Positions 12,300 to 22,395 of a stretch of DNA of 64,000 bases are shown here, in pieces (within the stretch, counting starts at the first letter, position 1; every line of letters begins with the position of its first letter). This DNA comes from Ditylenchus dipsaci (lineage: Eukaryota; Nematoda; Chromadorea; Rhabditida; Anguinidae), in NCBI GenBank assembly GCA_004194705.1, contig SADC01000105.1, positions 140,105-204,104 on the forward strand. The letters run 5' to 3'. The notes under the pieces are model-generated. The model worked only from the letters and a program-made list of their open reading frames with translations. It was not told the DNA's origin and did no database searches. The position numbers and the translations under genes are program-made.

Positions 12300-13180
12300 T
12301 ATAATGTTGAAAATGTATAATACGATTTTTTTCAATTGAAAAAGTGAGTGAACTAAAGAAATTTGTCAATAAAATAAAAATGCAAATATGAGTCAATAAT
12401 TTTACAATTTATAAATAAAAACAAAATATATTAGAAGAAGGGACCTGAGTAAGTGGAAATAATATTGAGCGGTACGTCAGGGGTTTAGAAACCAAGCTGT
12501 TTAAACTTGGCTTGGGTTTTCGCTCGATAACATAGTTTTTGAGCACTTGCTCCATTTTAAAATATTCTAAATTACCACTCAAGTTCCTGAATTTTATAAG
12601 GTGCCTACTATAGAGGTAGAAATTTGGATGTCGAAGTGGTTTAGTTTTCGTAACTCTGTGAGTTTCCAAAATTTTTTGGTTTTATACAAAATAAATCTTT
12701 ATTAAATTAAAACTGAATAAAAATATTTAAAATTTGTAATAATTTTTGTATTCTGACAAACTGGGAATCACCCAAGCTGTCTTTCCGATGAGATTTCGGA
12801 CAGCGAGAAAAATAATGGGAACAGGCAACTAGAAAGTGCAGAAAAGTGCCTACTCCCCCGATGGTTTTAAAAAAAATTAAGCCAATGTATGCAGAAAATT
12901 TAAAGTGCCACTGCGGAAATTTTTTCTTTGTTTGCTACTCATAATGCGGTGGTTTTTTTGCTATATAAATTATATTATAGTGAATAATTGGTGTTATTAG
13001 TCCACAAGTGGCTGCCTAAAATTGCGCGAGTTTGAATTTGAATCATTCTAAAGTGTGAAAAATGGCTAAAATCAAAGGGTAAATACTTTGTGCAAAGAAG
13101 ATAATAAGAGGCCACTTTTATAGAAAAATATTAAAATAGGTATTTAACTATATTTTTAGCTGTCTTACCATGTCTTTCAA
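12300..13180. other. Intergenic, no gene seen
   Basis: AT-rich, with no exon or RNA gene that could be supported. If the ShKT gene has a promoter and first exon, they should lie in the first few hundred bases here, but no TATA box or signal-peptide exon could be pinned down. Confidence 0.35.
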
Positions 13181-13185
13181 TATAG

Positions 13186-13365
13186 GCCGTGGCAAAAAGA
13201 GCCTCTATATGTATCTTTGATCATGAGTCTTACTCGTAATTATGTCTGGTCTCGAAGGGGGCCCCTTCGGGGCGCCGGGGGCTTGAGAGTAAGAGATGCG
13301 CGCACTTACCTCAGACATGATTCCGAGCAAGACTCATGATATAGAGCCTCGTTTTGCCATGGACT
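13186..13365. repeat. Foldback repeat, family with CAGACATGATTCCGAG
   Basis: Arms pair around a GC-rich hairpin (GGGGGCCCCTTCGGGGCGCC). The left arm has GGCAAAAAGAGCCTCTATA and the right arm the inverse TATAGAGCCTCGTTTTGCC. Related copies occur at about 15750-16010, 19790-19990 and, split by an insertion, 20780-21290. Confidence 0.65.
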
Positions 13366-13974
13366 ATGTTGAAAACGTCTGTTGGAAAGTGCTAGTAAAA
13401 CAACCAAAATATCCTTAGTAAAAGTGTCACCCGATTTATTCCCTTCTTTTTCAATACAGCCATAACCCTTTAAAATTACTTTACAAAGCGAGCAAACGAA
13501 GAATTTATCAAGAATATCAAGAACAAGTGATTTATTTTCATAACAGAAAGCTAAAGTTGTAACTTGGAAAAATGTCTAAAAATTATGTGTAAAACAAAAA
13601 GTCATAATAAAATTTAATTTGGTACTGTTTGGCTAAGTTTTCTGCTTGTTAAATTCAGTGCATGTGGGCGTGGAAAAGAAGTGACAAGCATGACGTTCTT
13701 TCTATGTCTCTCAATCAACCAAAGCCTGCATACATATCGTATAGCATATGTAGGAACTGCTGCGCAGCTGGTTCACTTGGCTGCATGCGCTCTATTTCGC
13801 GACTGACTCTGAAATCTTCAAGAGGCTGGTATCGATCAGCTATTTTACTGAACAACCTTAAACCTAAACCAACATTCAGAACTGTTTTACCACGGATTTT
13901 ATATTACTAGTGACTACACTGATTAAAGGTTTTTTATTTTCAACCCAATTACTTATTTTTTCTGAATCGCTTTT

Positions 13975-14194
13975 ATGGCGCTAGTGGAGTTTACGTGTCC
14001 AAAATTTACGTGTCCCCCTGTTGTTTTTAAGGTGATAATATTAAAGGTGATCATGTTAACCATAATCAACCTGATCACCATAGTCACAGTGTTACAGTAA
14101 CCTTAATGAACAGGGGGGACCAAGCTGTTTTTCACAAAAAAACAACAAGGGGGACCAAGGCAAATTTTGGACACGTAAACTCCACTAGCGCCGT
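13975..14194. repeat. Foldback MITE about 220 bp
   Basis: Outer arms are ATGGCGCTAGTGGAGTTTAC on the left and its inverse GTAAACTCCACTAGCGCC on the right. Inner arms share the GGGGGACCAAGG / CCCCCTGTTGTTTTT block found also at 17710-17857 and about 52180-52310. No coding content. Confidence 0.7.
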
Positions 14195-14300
14195 TTTTAT
14201 TGTACAGAACAGCTCCAATGCAACGATATAGTTCGCCATCAGCAAGGTAATAAAATTTACAAAAGATGTTTTAAACTACTTTATGAGAACATGACTTCTA

Positions 14301-14635
14301 GGGTTGGCAACACATAACTCGACGTTTCAAAAAATTTAACTTCATTTTTGTTTTTATGTGTTTTTCCCCAAAATTTTGAAAAAGTGACCCAGCAAATGAA
14401 AGCCTAGTTTACTGACTACACAATGATATGAAAGTTTTTCAATTGCGTTCACACAAATGGATCTATTTTAATGAAAACAATTTCGAGTCAGCGATTTATT
14501 TCTAATAGTTTGACTCGAAAGTGTTATCAATAAAATACTCTCATTTTTGTGAAAGGAATTGAGAAATTTGGGAAAAAACACACATAAAAACAAAAAAATA
14601 AAGTGAAATTTTTCTGAAACGTCGAGTTAACTGTC
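14301..14635. repeat. Foldback repeat beginning TAGGGTTGGC
   Basis: After TAGGGTTGGCAAC, the left arm TAACTCGACGTTTCA pairs with TGAAACGTCGAGTTA near 14620, and the next parts also pair (TTTTTATGTGTTTTT-type against the inverse). The start resembles hAT-type termini, but no matching right end or target duplication was found. Confidence 0.5.
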
Positions 14636-15084
14636 GCTAAGCGACTACAAAGCGACTAATGACTACAAAGCATGAAATCAATATTAAAAACATGTTTTGA
14701 GTGAAGCCTGGTTTAAAATCAACTCCAGCGGTGAAATAAACTTTTAAGCTTAATAAAAGATATTTTTAGACTTTTATGACACTCTATCTATATACAGCGG
14801 GTTTTGAATATTTCCAACTATTTCGTTGGTCCGAAACTTTTTAAAATTGCAGGTTTTTATTCGACTTTCTTTGACCTAGAACTCAAAATTTTGTCTCTGT
14901 CCGCCGCCAGGACTTTTCCTGCACTAAGTAAATCGACCATGGGCTACAAGATGAACGCATCAGATTAAAGTTAGGCGGGGGGGGGCAGTTTGAACGGTTC
15001 CCTTGTAAGTGAAAAAGTTGAAAATCAAACTAATATTTTTGCATGATAATATAAGAATGCCCTTTCATTTACATTTAAAAAAAT

Positions 15085-15352
15085 TAATCGAAGTAATATT
15101 TAGAAGTTATTGGATGTTACAATTTTTAATATTATTTTGTGTGTCAAGCAAGCTGCACAGATAAAAAAGTTCAATATTTTTGAAGTTCTATCAGACGTTA
15201 GTATTACCGATGAAGATAAAGCAGTGCACTTGGCAGCCGAATTTGTCAATCACTTGAGGTCAGAACTGAAACATGGGGAGATGTATCGCCATGACAAGTC
15301 CCAAATGCCTATACCTGAACATATGACTACTGTGGTTAGTCAAGCTCAGTAA
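15085..15352 (+). CDS. Possible exon, unrecognised
   Basis: An open stretch with protein-like composition (rich in E, K, D, A, L and H) reads FNIFEVLSDVSITDEDKA, then LAAEFVNHLRSELKHGE, and ends in a stop at 15352. A plausible acceptor (ATATTTAG) precedes it near 15100. It resembles no family I recognise. It could be a terminal exon of an unseen gene or an upstream exon of the gene that starts at 16835, whose ATG sits directly behind a splice acceptor. Confidence 0.3.
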
Positions 15353-15436
15353 AAACAAGACACCCCTTTTTTAATGCAAATTAGCTGTCTTTTCGTTGCT
15401 CCACACATCTTAAATCGCATAAAAACACTAGGCTAT

Positions 15437-16334
15437 ACTATAGAATCCCCCCCCCCCAGCTAGCGAAAAATTTACTTTTCCTGAAGGGGAAAGGACCCGT
15501 CCCATTTTGATTCTCGTGCTCTGAATAGGCACGGAAACACTTTGGTTTCCGAAAAATCGAAAAAAAAAATTTTTCGATATGCCTTGGTCCCCAAGGTGAA
15601 AAATTTAAGAAAATTCAAAAAAAATTTTTTTGAATTCCCGCCAAAACATTTTAAAGGGAATTAGGGCTGTATTGGGAGGGGAAGGGACAAAAGAGGGCCA
15701 CTAATCCCACAGTGCCCATTAACAAGAAGATGTTGAATATGGTTTTGAATACTGGGGCCTACCGCATAAATAAACTCTGGTATGCATGCTTTTTATGCAT
15801 CCAGAGTCACTTTCGAGTGATTTGTGTCTAAGGTATGTGGGTGTGCGCATCTCAACTCCAAGCCCCCAGCCCCCTGCGCCCCCGAAGGGGGCGCAGGGGC
15901 TTGAGAGCTAGAGATGCGCGCACTCACTTACCTTAGACATGATTCCGAGAAGTACTCTTGACCATAAAATGCATATAGAGTCTCTTTTTGCAACGGCCCA
16001 GTTGAAAAACATGGCAGGACATCCAAAATAGGCCAGAATTCACTTTTTTTATAATTTCGCCATGAAAGTGGCCCCTTTTATTCCCTTCCCCTCCCAATAC
16101 AGCCATAATTCCCTTTAAAAATGTTTTGGCGGGAAATCAAAAAAATTTTTTTTTTTAATTTTCTTAAATTTTTCACCTTGGGGGACCAAGGCATATCGAA
16201 AAAAAAATTTTTTCGATTTTTCGGAAACCAAAGTGTTTCCGTGCCTATTCAGAGCACGAGAATCAAAATGGGACGGGTCCTTTCTCCTTCAGGAAAAGTA
16301 AATTTTTCGCTAGCTGGGGGGGGGATTCTATAGT
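15437..16334. mobile_element. 900-bp foldback element
   Basis: The two ends are long inverted copies. ACTATAGAATCCCC, a poly-C run and AGCTAGCGAAAAATTT on the left match AAATTTTTCGCTAGCT, a poly-G run and GGATTCTATAGT on the right, and pairing extends about 250 bp inward. The middle contains a copy of the CAGACATGATTCCGAG hairpin family (about 15750-16010). No transposase was seen, so it is probably a non-autonomous foldback transposon with a nested element. Confidence 0.7.
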
Positions 16335-16339
16335 GTTAC

Positions 16340-16834
16340 CAAACACTATTACAAGACAGCTGATTCGCATGAGAAAATGAATATATGGTCTAAATACTTA
16401 TAATATAAGGAAAAACAACTGTAATTTTAATAGATTAAAAACTGGGGTATCGGTTGTTTCAAATGAAATAACGTATTCTCTTTAATATACGCCCCAACCC
16501 TAAATTCAAAATCGTGTTTTTAGCATTGTGTTTTTTACCCAATTTTCGAAGACCTTGATCAAGCAAGCTTCCCCTTAATTTGAAGCACATCTCACTGGCT
16601 ACAAAATGCATAACAATATAACAACTTGAGGCAGGGGGGGGGTGGTCGAAAACGCAAGTGGGTCAAAAACGCAATTTTAGAAACACGATTTTGAACGCAG
16701 GGGTCTATTAGAGAGAATACGGTAGATAATTTTGGGTAGTTAAGCAAAATGCCATTTTCAAATAAAATTATTGGTTTGCACTGAAGAAAACATTAACATT
16801 TTATTGTAGTAACTTAATAGTGTGGGTTTTCTAG
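16340..16834. other. Intergenic, includes ACCGTATTT-type repeat
   Basis: An inverted pair, ACGTATTCTCTTTAATA near 16470 and TATTAGAGAGAATACGGTA near 16705, marks another degenerate member of the ACCGTATTT family. A run of G lies between them. No promoter motif was recognised upstream of the 16835 gene. Confidence 0.45.
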
Positions 16835-19800
16835 ATGGCCGATGTGTCACTGAAAAAAGACTCAAGGAAGGAACTGGAGCGTTTGTATCTCACAAAAGAC
16901 GACAAAGGTAATTGGATGTGCAATGGACAGCATCAAACCACACTGGTCAAGCCATATCATCCTGATTTGAAGACTATCATATCAAAAGCTTTACTGTAGA
17001 CCTAACTGATTTTGCCCAGGATGACCAGAACGCTTACAAAACAGAATTATACTCAGATTTTATTGAGAGAGCCAGAAATTTAATAGTGCCGTTGAAGGCA
17101 GATTGGCAGGAGTCACTGGATGCCACCGAAAAAACAGATTTACTGGAGAAATATGATCTAAAGCCGGGCAGTGATCTGGACAAAATCCACAATATTCTCG
17201 GCACTGACATAACCCAACATAAAATGGGCTTTGACATACAAAATAGCCACATGGAACAGCTCAAACAGGTTATAGTAGACAAGGATGCGGAAATCAAGCG
17301 ATTGAGTGAGGCAGCTAAAGCAGAAGAAGATGTGGCCAAGAAAGACGCAAAAATAAAGAAGCTGAATGAGGCACTCAAGGAAATGGCTAAAGCCTTAGCT
17401 TCTAACCCTATAGATAAGCAAAAGTATCCCAACTACAGGTAATAAATTACAAAAGCAAAAAAAGGAGTACCATTTTTTCACTAATAAGCTACCCGAATGG
17501 CTTCTTAGAGAACCCTCCTATTAGAAGAAATACGTTGTTAAATTTTAATGTTAAATTTCTGAAAGGTGACTGCAAATTTCTGATTGGGTGTCTACTTAAA
17601 ACCAATTTTGCAACGAAAATTCTTAAGGAAGCTGAAACCATAACCACTATAAGAAAGCCCACTAAATTCTGCGTCAAACAATATAAATAGATTTATTATG
17701 GTAAAGAAACTTTGGGCACTAGTAAAGAATCCTTGTCCAAAATATGCCTTGATCCCCCCTGTTGTTTTTTTTGTGAATGGCACAAGCTGTTTTCACAAAA
17801 ACAACAGGGGGAACCAAGGCATATTTTGGACAAGAATTCTTTACTAGTGCCAAACTTTGCGTTAAAAACATCCTAAAAGAAATAAATGTCAAAAAAACAT
17901 TAAAATATTGGTGTGTATACTTTTTTCGTCTTTACTAACTTTATGACGGCCCAAGTTTTTTCAAGCCTTTTTTCCCCATAACACTTTTAGCATTTGATGA
18001 ATAATAGCTTCAACAAATTTCAGACGTCGACCGCCCAAGACTCGATATCCAGAATTTAAACGTCGGCCATATATTCGTGTTAAGCCACTTACTTTTGAAG
18101 AGTTTGAAGCAAGAAGAGAAGCATATAAAGCAGCTGCAGCCCAGCATAGGGGCAATGGTGCTGTCCCCCTACCTGCTGATTTCACTCTAGCTCACCGAAA
18201 ACCGTCTCCTTCCAAAGTAAAAACTAAGCCATATGGATTCTCTACAGATTTCCCTCCTAAGCCAAACCCGGAACAAGTGCAGTGCTAAGTTTTGAGGAGT
18301 GGGTAAAGAAAAACAAGAAAAACGAGCTGACATTTGATGAATATGCTAAACAGAAAACGGGAGGAGGTAAACTAAATACCAGAAAAAGGTACTTTGGAAG
18401 CAAAGCTACGTCTTGGGAGGACATTCAATTGGGTCGAGAATACGATGTCAACAAAAGAAAGAAGCGAGAGGACGAGGCAATTACAGACGCCAGAGACCTA
18501 GCACACAAAATATACCGCAGCGAACGTAGCAAGCGGTTTGAAAACGACTTCCAGCAGATGTGGGTATGTAGTTTGCTGAAATTTATTTTGCTAATATCTC
18601 TGCTTCCTAATTTAAAATTTGTGGGTGTGGGCTTTTTCGAACTTCTGATAATCAAGTAGCTATTTTTAATGCGAGAGGTTTTATTTTTGTTCTAAATAAA
18701 TTATCTGTTAAAATCAAAACTTTCAATTTTATGCTTACCGTATTTACATTAATATGCGACATGCCAAATTATATTTCAATCAACGAAAAACCCGAAAATT
18801 TCAAGGTCAAGAGACTATTAAAATAAATAAACCCTTTCGGGGGCGCAGGGGAAAAAAGAAAGAAAACTCTTTTTGTCCAACTTCAGTGACTAAAATGGTG
18901 TAGAATACCCTTATTAATGGTATTTCTATCTTTTTCTGGTGTCTGCATACCACTCCAATTATGTTTAGCTTGGTCCCGCAAGGGAAAAAGTCGAACTTTG
19001 GTCGAATTTATTTTTGTCAAAAATGACTTTCCCGTATAAAAAACATGTTTTACGTCTGTTAGAGCAACCAAATCGTCGAAAAAAACATCATTTCGAGGCC
19101 TTTTTGAGAGGGTTCGGAATACTAAAATTATTCATTCACAGCCATAATCCTTCCATTTTTGTAACTTAATTTTTTTTGAATAAGCAATAATATAATAGAA
19201 ACACCGTGATCTAAATTGAAATCACCTGTGTAACTTTAATCTTTAGAATACTTTCAGCTTCTGTCTCCTGATACTACCAGAATGTGGTGCTCTTACCACA
19301 TTTGTCGCGCTCAGTGTGCTGTTTCAAGCGCAACCAAATGTGATGGTGAAGATGAACAGGTGCGCCAAGTACATATTGCCTGCGCAGTGTGAGTGAACAA
19401 TAACAAATAGCAATAAAAATAAAATTGTTGAAATTTCAGCAGCAGCGAAATAACTGACAAGAATGCACCTCTGTACACTATTGCAGAAGCAGGCAAAGAA
19501 AGCTGCAAAGAGAGTGGATGTCCAGGTTTAAACATTTCGGAACTTTGATGCCCCCTCCATACTCGGATTAAAAAAAACCCCAAAATCACCTACCAAAATC
19601 ATTTTTTCATCTCAACACGATAAAAAAACATTTCTCAACACTTTTTGATTAAAAAAATTTGAATTTTCTCAAAAATATTTGCATCATACCTTTTAGGGAT
19701 AAATGCCCTTTTAAGGTATTTTAGGGTCATTTTTGGGCGATTTATCAAACTTTTCTCGCTGAAGTTGGGCAAAAAGACTCTCTTAATGCATTGACAATCT

Positions 19801-20399
19801 AAGTCTTGCTCGGATTTGTGTGTCTGTGCGCGCGTCTCTAACCCATCAAGCCTTCTGCGGCTCCTTTGGGATTTGGAGTTGAGATGCGCACACCCACATA
19901 CCTTAGACACAAATCACTCGAAAGTGACTTCGGAATTACAAAAAAATATATGCTTACCGAAGTTTCTATATGCGGTAGGCCCCAGAGATTGAAAAAACGT
20001 GTCCGAAATCTATTAACTCTAACTTTATTTGATTTAAAAAGGCTAAAATTGGGTAAAAAGTACCCTAAAATGACCATCTACCCCTAGAGAATAGGAGTCA
20101 ATTTTTTTGAAAAAATTAAAATTTTTTTTATTCAGAAAGTGTTAGAAAAGAAGAAAAAGAAAAAGTGAGTTCGGGAAGTGATTCTAGGTTGCTTTTCATA
20201 AAATCCGAGTGTGTGTGGGGTGACTGTAAAAGTGCTAAGATTTTAATTATAACGTTTACTAGTTTTAAAATTATTTATCTCAGCAACTTCCACAACCAAA
20301 ACAGACGATTTTCAATGTGATGAAGCTACACTACTGTGTGCACAAGAGCCAATACCTATAGGCATAACACAGAAAGTTAAAAACTTCTTTGCAGCCTAG
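16835..20399 (+). CDS. Unrecognised protein: coiled coil, basic region, Cys-rich tail
   Basis: Not a family I recognise. Five exons fit by phase: 16835-17438, 18024-18563, 19258-19388, 19440-19525 and 20284-20399, with AATAAA near 20463. One base appears missing near 16975 and one near 18283; restoring both gives exactly 493 codons (492 aa). The ATG lies directly behind a splice acceptor (TTTTCTAG), which suggests trans-splicing or an upstream exon. The N-terminal 200 residues are charged and end in a heptad-like coiled coil (IKRLSEAAKAEEDVAKK, then IKKLNEALKEMAKAL). A basic segment rich in R/P/Y follows. It holds two similar motifs, LTFEEFEARREAYKAA and LSFEEWVKKNKKN. The last 110 residues have about ten Cys (WCSYHICRAQC, ESGCP, QCDEATLLC), which may be disulfide- or metal-binding. 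No signal peptide or membrane segment is visible. Confidence 0.7.
17710..17857. repeat. Foldback MITE in intron 1 of the 16.8-kb gene
   Basis: Arms CTTTGGGCACTAGTAAAGAA and its near inverse TTCTTTACTAGTGCCAAA pair across about 150 bp. The inner arms carry the CCTTGATCCCCCCTGTTGTTT / AACAACAGGGGG block shared with 13975-14194. Confidence 0.65.
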
Positions 20400-20854
20400 T
20401 TTGTAACGTTCAGTATCTTTTTTCTGCAATTTGCATACAAGTTTTTATGATAGGTGCATGTAAATAAAAATAAATACGAAATATTTTTAAATTTGTGAAA
20501 ATAAGATTTCGGCGCTACTTGCATATATATCCCCTCCAGCCCCCCCCCCCCCGAATCAACTTTATTTTAAATGTTCCCAAACACCCTATATCGACCTGAA
20601 ATCGCCTCAGAAGCTCAAAATAGACATTATTTTTGAGTTCTGATCAATAAAAGATTGAGTTTTGGGACCACCCAAAAGCACCCATTTTAACCAATTTTGA
20701 AGGGATTTGGGGCCGTATTAAGGTGGAAATGGACTAAAAGGGACCAATTTTGAACAAAAAGAAAAATGCTGAACATAGTTTCGAATACTGGGGCCTACCG
20801 CATAAATAAACTCTGGTATGCATGCTTTTTCATACATCCATAGTCGCTTTCGAG

Positions 20855-21124
20855 TAGGGTTGTTGAAATAGCCGGCTATTTATTTTTCGGCTATTTAGCC
20901 GGCTATATGGCCGGCTAAATAGCCGAAAATCGGCTATTTATAAAAAATTAATGCTCAATTTCTTTCAAATTTTCTTATATTTTATAATTTTTTTCTAGTT
21001 CTTTTAAAAATAGCTCATTATTTAAATAGCGGCTATTTACCGGCTGTTTTGCCAGCTATTTTCGGCTATTTAGCGGCTAAATAGCCGGCTAAATAGCCGG
21101 CTATTTAACCGTTGAACAACTCTA
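20855..21124. mobile_element. hAT-like palindromic mini-element with 8-bp TSD
   Basis: Starts TAGGGTTGTTGAA and ends with near-inverse GTTGAACAACTCTA. It is flanked on both sides by the identical 8 bp CTTTCGAG (20847-20854 and 21125-21132). Eight-base duplications and TAGGG-type ends fit the hAT superfamily. The interior near each end is a string of the self-complementary motif AATAGCCGGCTATTT. It sits inside an older foldback repeat (about 20780-21290) and splits it. Confidence 0.8.
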
Positions 21125-21747
21125 CTTTCGAGTGATTTATGTCTACGGTATGTGGGAATCCACCCCAAGCAACCAAGCCCCCTGCGGTTGGCTAGAGATG
21201 CGCGCACTTACTTACCTCAGACATAATTCCGAGCACGACTCTTGATCAAAAATCAATTTAGAGGCTGTTTTTGTCAAGTCCCATGTTGAAAAACTTGGTT
21301 TGGGGGGAAAACTTTTTATATGCAAGGAGCGTCAAGATTTCTCATATCATCATCAAAGAGAAATTACAGGCCCCACTTTTCAGTGAAAAAAGTTCAACAA
21401 ACCAGACATTATTTGATCAACAAACAATAAAATATCATCTTGTTAACATGGAAGGTAGGGGAGTCAAGTTTTATTTACTCTAGTGTAATTTTTCGGATAG
21501 CTCAACTTCCTGGAAGGTCCCTGAACTGCCTCGATTTTGCGTTAACTATAAACCTCCGTTTTGAAACCCGCTTTGCGTTAACGGGTTTCTTAACTCTTCG
21601 TTTCAACTTCCGAGTTGGTATACAGCAACTCATACCTGCGCTTTTTTTTTTTTTTGTATAAAAATGATTGACATATTTCAACCTCATGTTTATGTTCTAC
21701 GATTACTTAAAATTTACATTGAAAATTCAAAAAATCGAAAACGTATA

Positions 21748-21833
21748 ATGGTGGGTTGAATTCGTGACCTTGGAAAAATCATTTTATGTAGAATCCTGTG
21801 ACGAAAAACGTTACCACTGCGCCGTACAAAAAC
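21748..21833 (-). repeat. tRNA-like sequence
   Basis: On the minus strand, GGCGCAGTGGTAACG resembles a tRNA A box and GGTCACGAATTCAACCC a degenerate B box about 50 nt later. Stems are incomplete. Most likely a tRNA-derived repeat fragment. Confidence 0.35.
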
Positions 21834-21927
21834 GTCTAAAAAGCAAAACGGAACTTTTTTAACTTTTTACTTGAACTCACTGAAAATAGGTAAAATTTTG
21901 GGTCGATGTGGAGGTCTTTATGTATTT

Positions 21928-22093
21928 CGGAAGTCCCCTAGGTAAAATCTTGGGCTTATGCTGAGGCAAGGGTAGGCCAGCGAATGTTAGAACGTACTTA
22001 ATAATGTTTTATTAGTTTTTTGTAGTAAAGGAAACACATTAGAGTCTGTCCTAACATACGCTGGCCTACCATTGCCTAAGCCTAGGGGTCCCC
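21928..22093. repeat. Foldback repeat
   Basis: Arms CCCCTAGGTAAAATCTTGGG...GTAGGCCAGCG and the inverse CGCTGGCCTACCATTGCC...CCTAGGGG pair. A fragment with the same GCTGGCCTACC core lies near 3730. Non-coding, about 165 bp. Confidence 0.6.
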
Positions 22094-22395
22094 CGTAGTA
22101 CATAATGCCATCTTTGGGTGCAAAATCAAAAATACTAAATCCGAAAAGCTCGTCGTAACTAAGAAAATTCGATAAAAGGCTTCGCGAAATATTCACTCTG
22201 CCTCAATATATAGACCTTCAAAGTCAGGAGGACAAAGGGAGGAGGGTTCTCTATTAGAGAAGAGAACTATTAAATTTACTCTATTAAATTATTCTTGGTT
22301 TTTAGATACGATACTTATAGATAAGATAATGTTACGAATTAAAAAAAAACATAGTGATATTTTGTAGTCCTTTCATTATTTAATAGCATTACAAA

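Noticed and set aside
13662..13910. 82-aa plus-strand frame with several Cys and Trp
   Set aside because: No homology, no splice context and no supporting neighbours; within chance expectation for this length of sequence.
18555..18660. Signal peptide starting a second gene (MWVCSLLKFILLISLL)
   Set aside because: The reading frame runs through a normal donor (TGG|GTATGT) at 18563, and exon phases join 18563 to 19258 exactly, so the hydrophobic stretch is intron.
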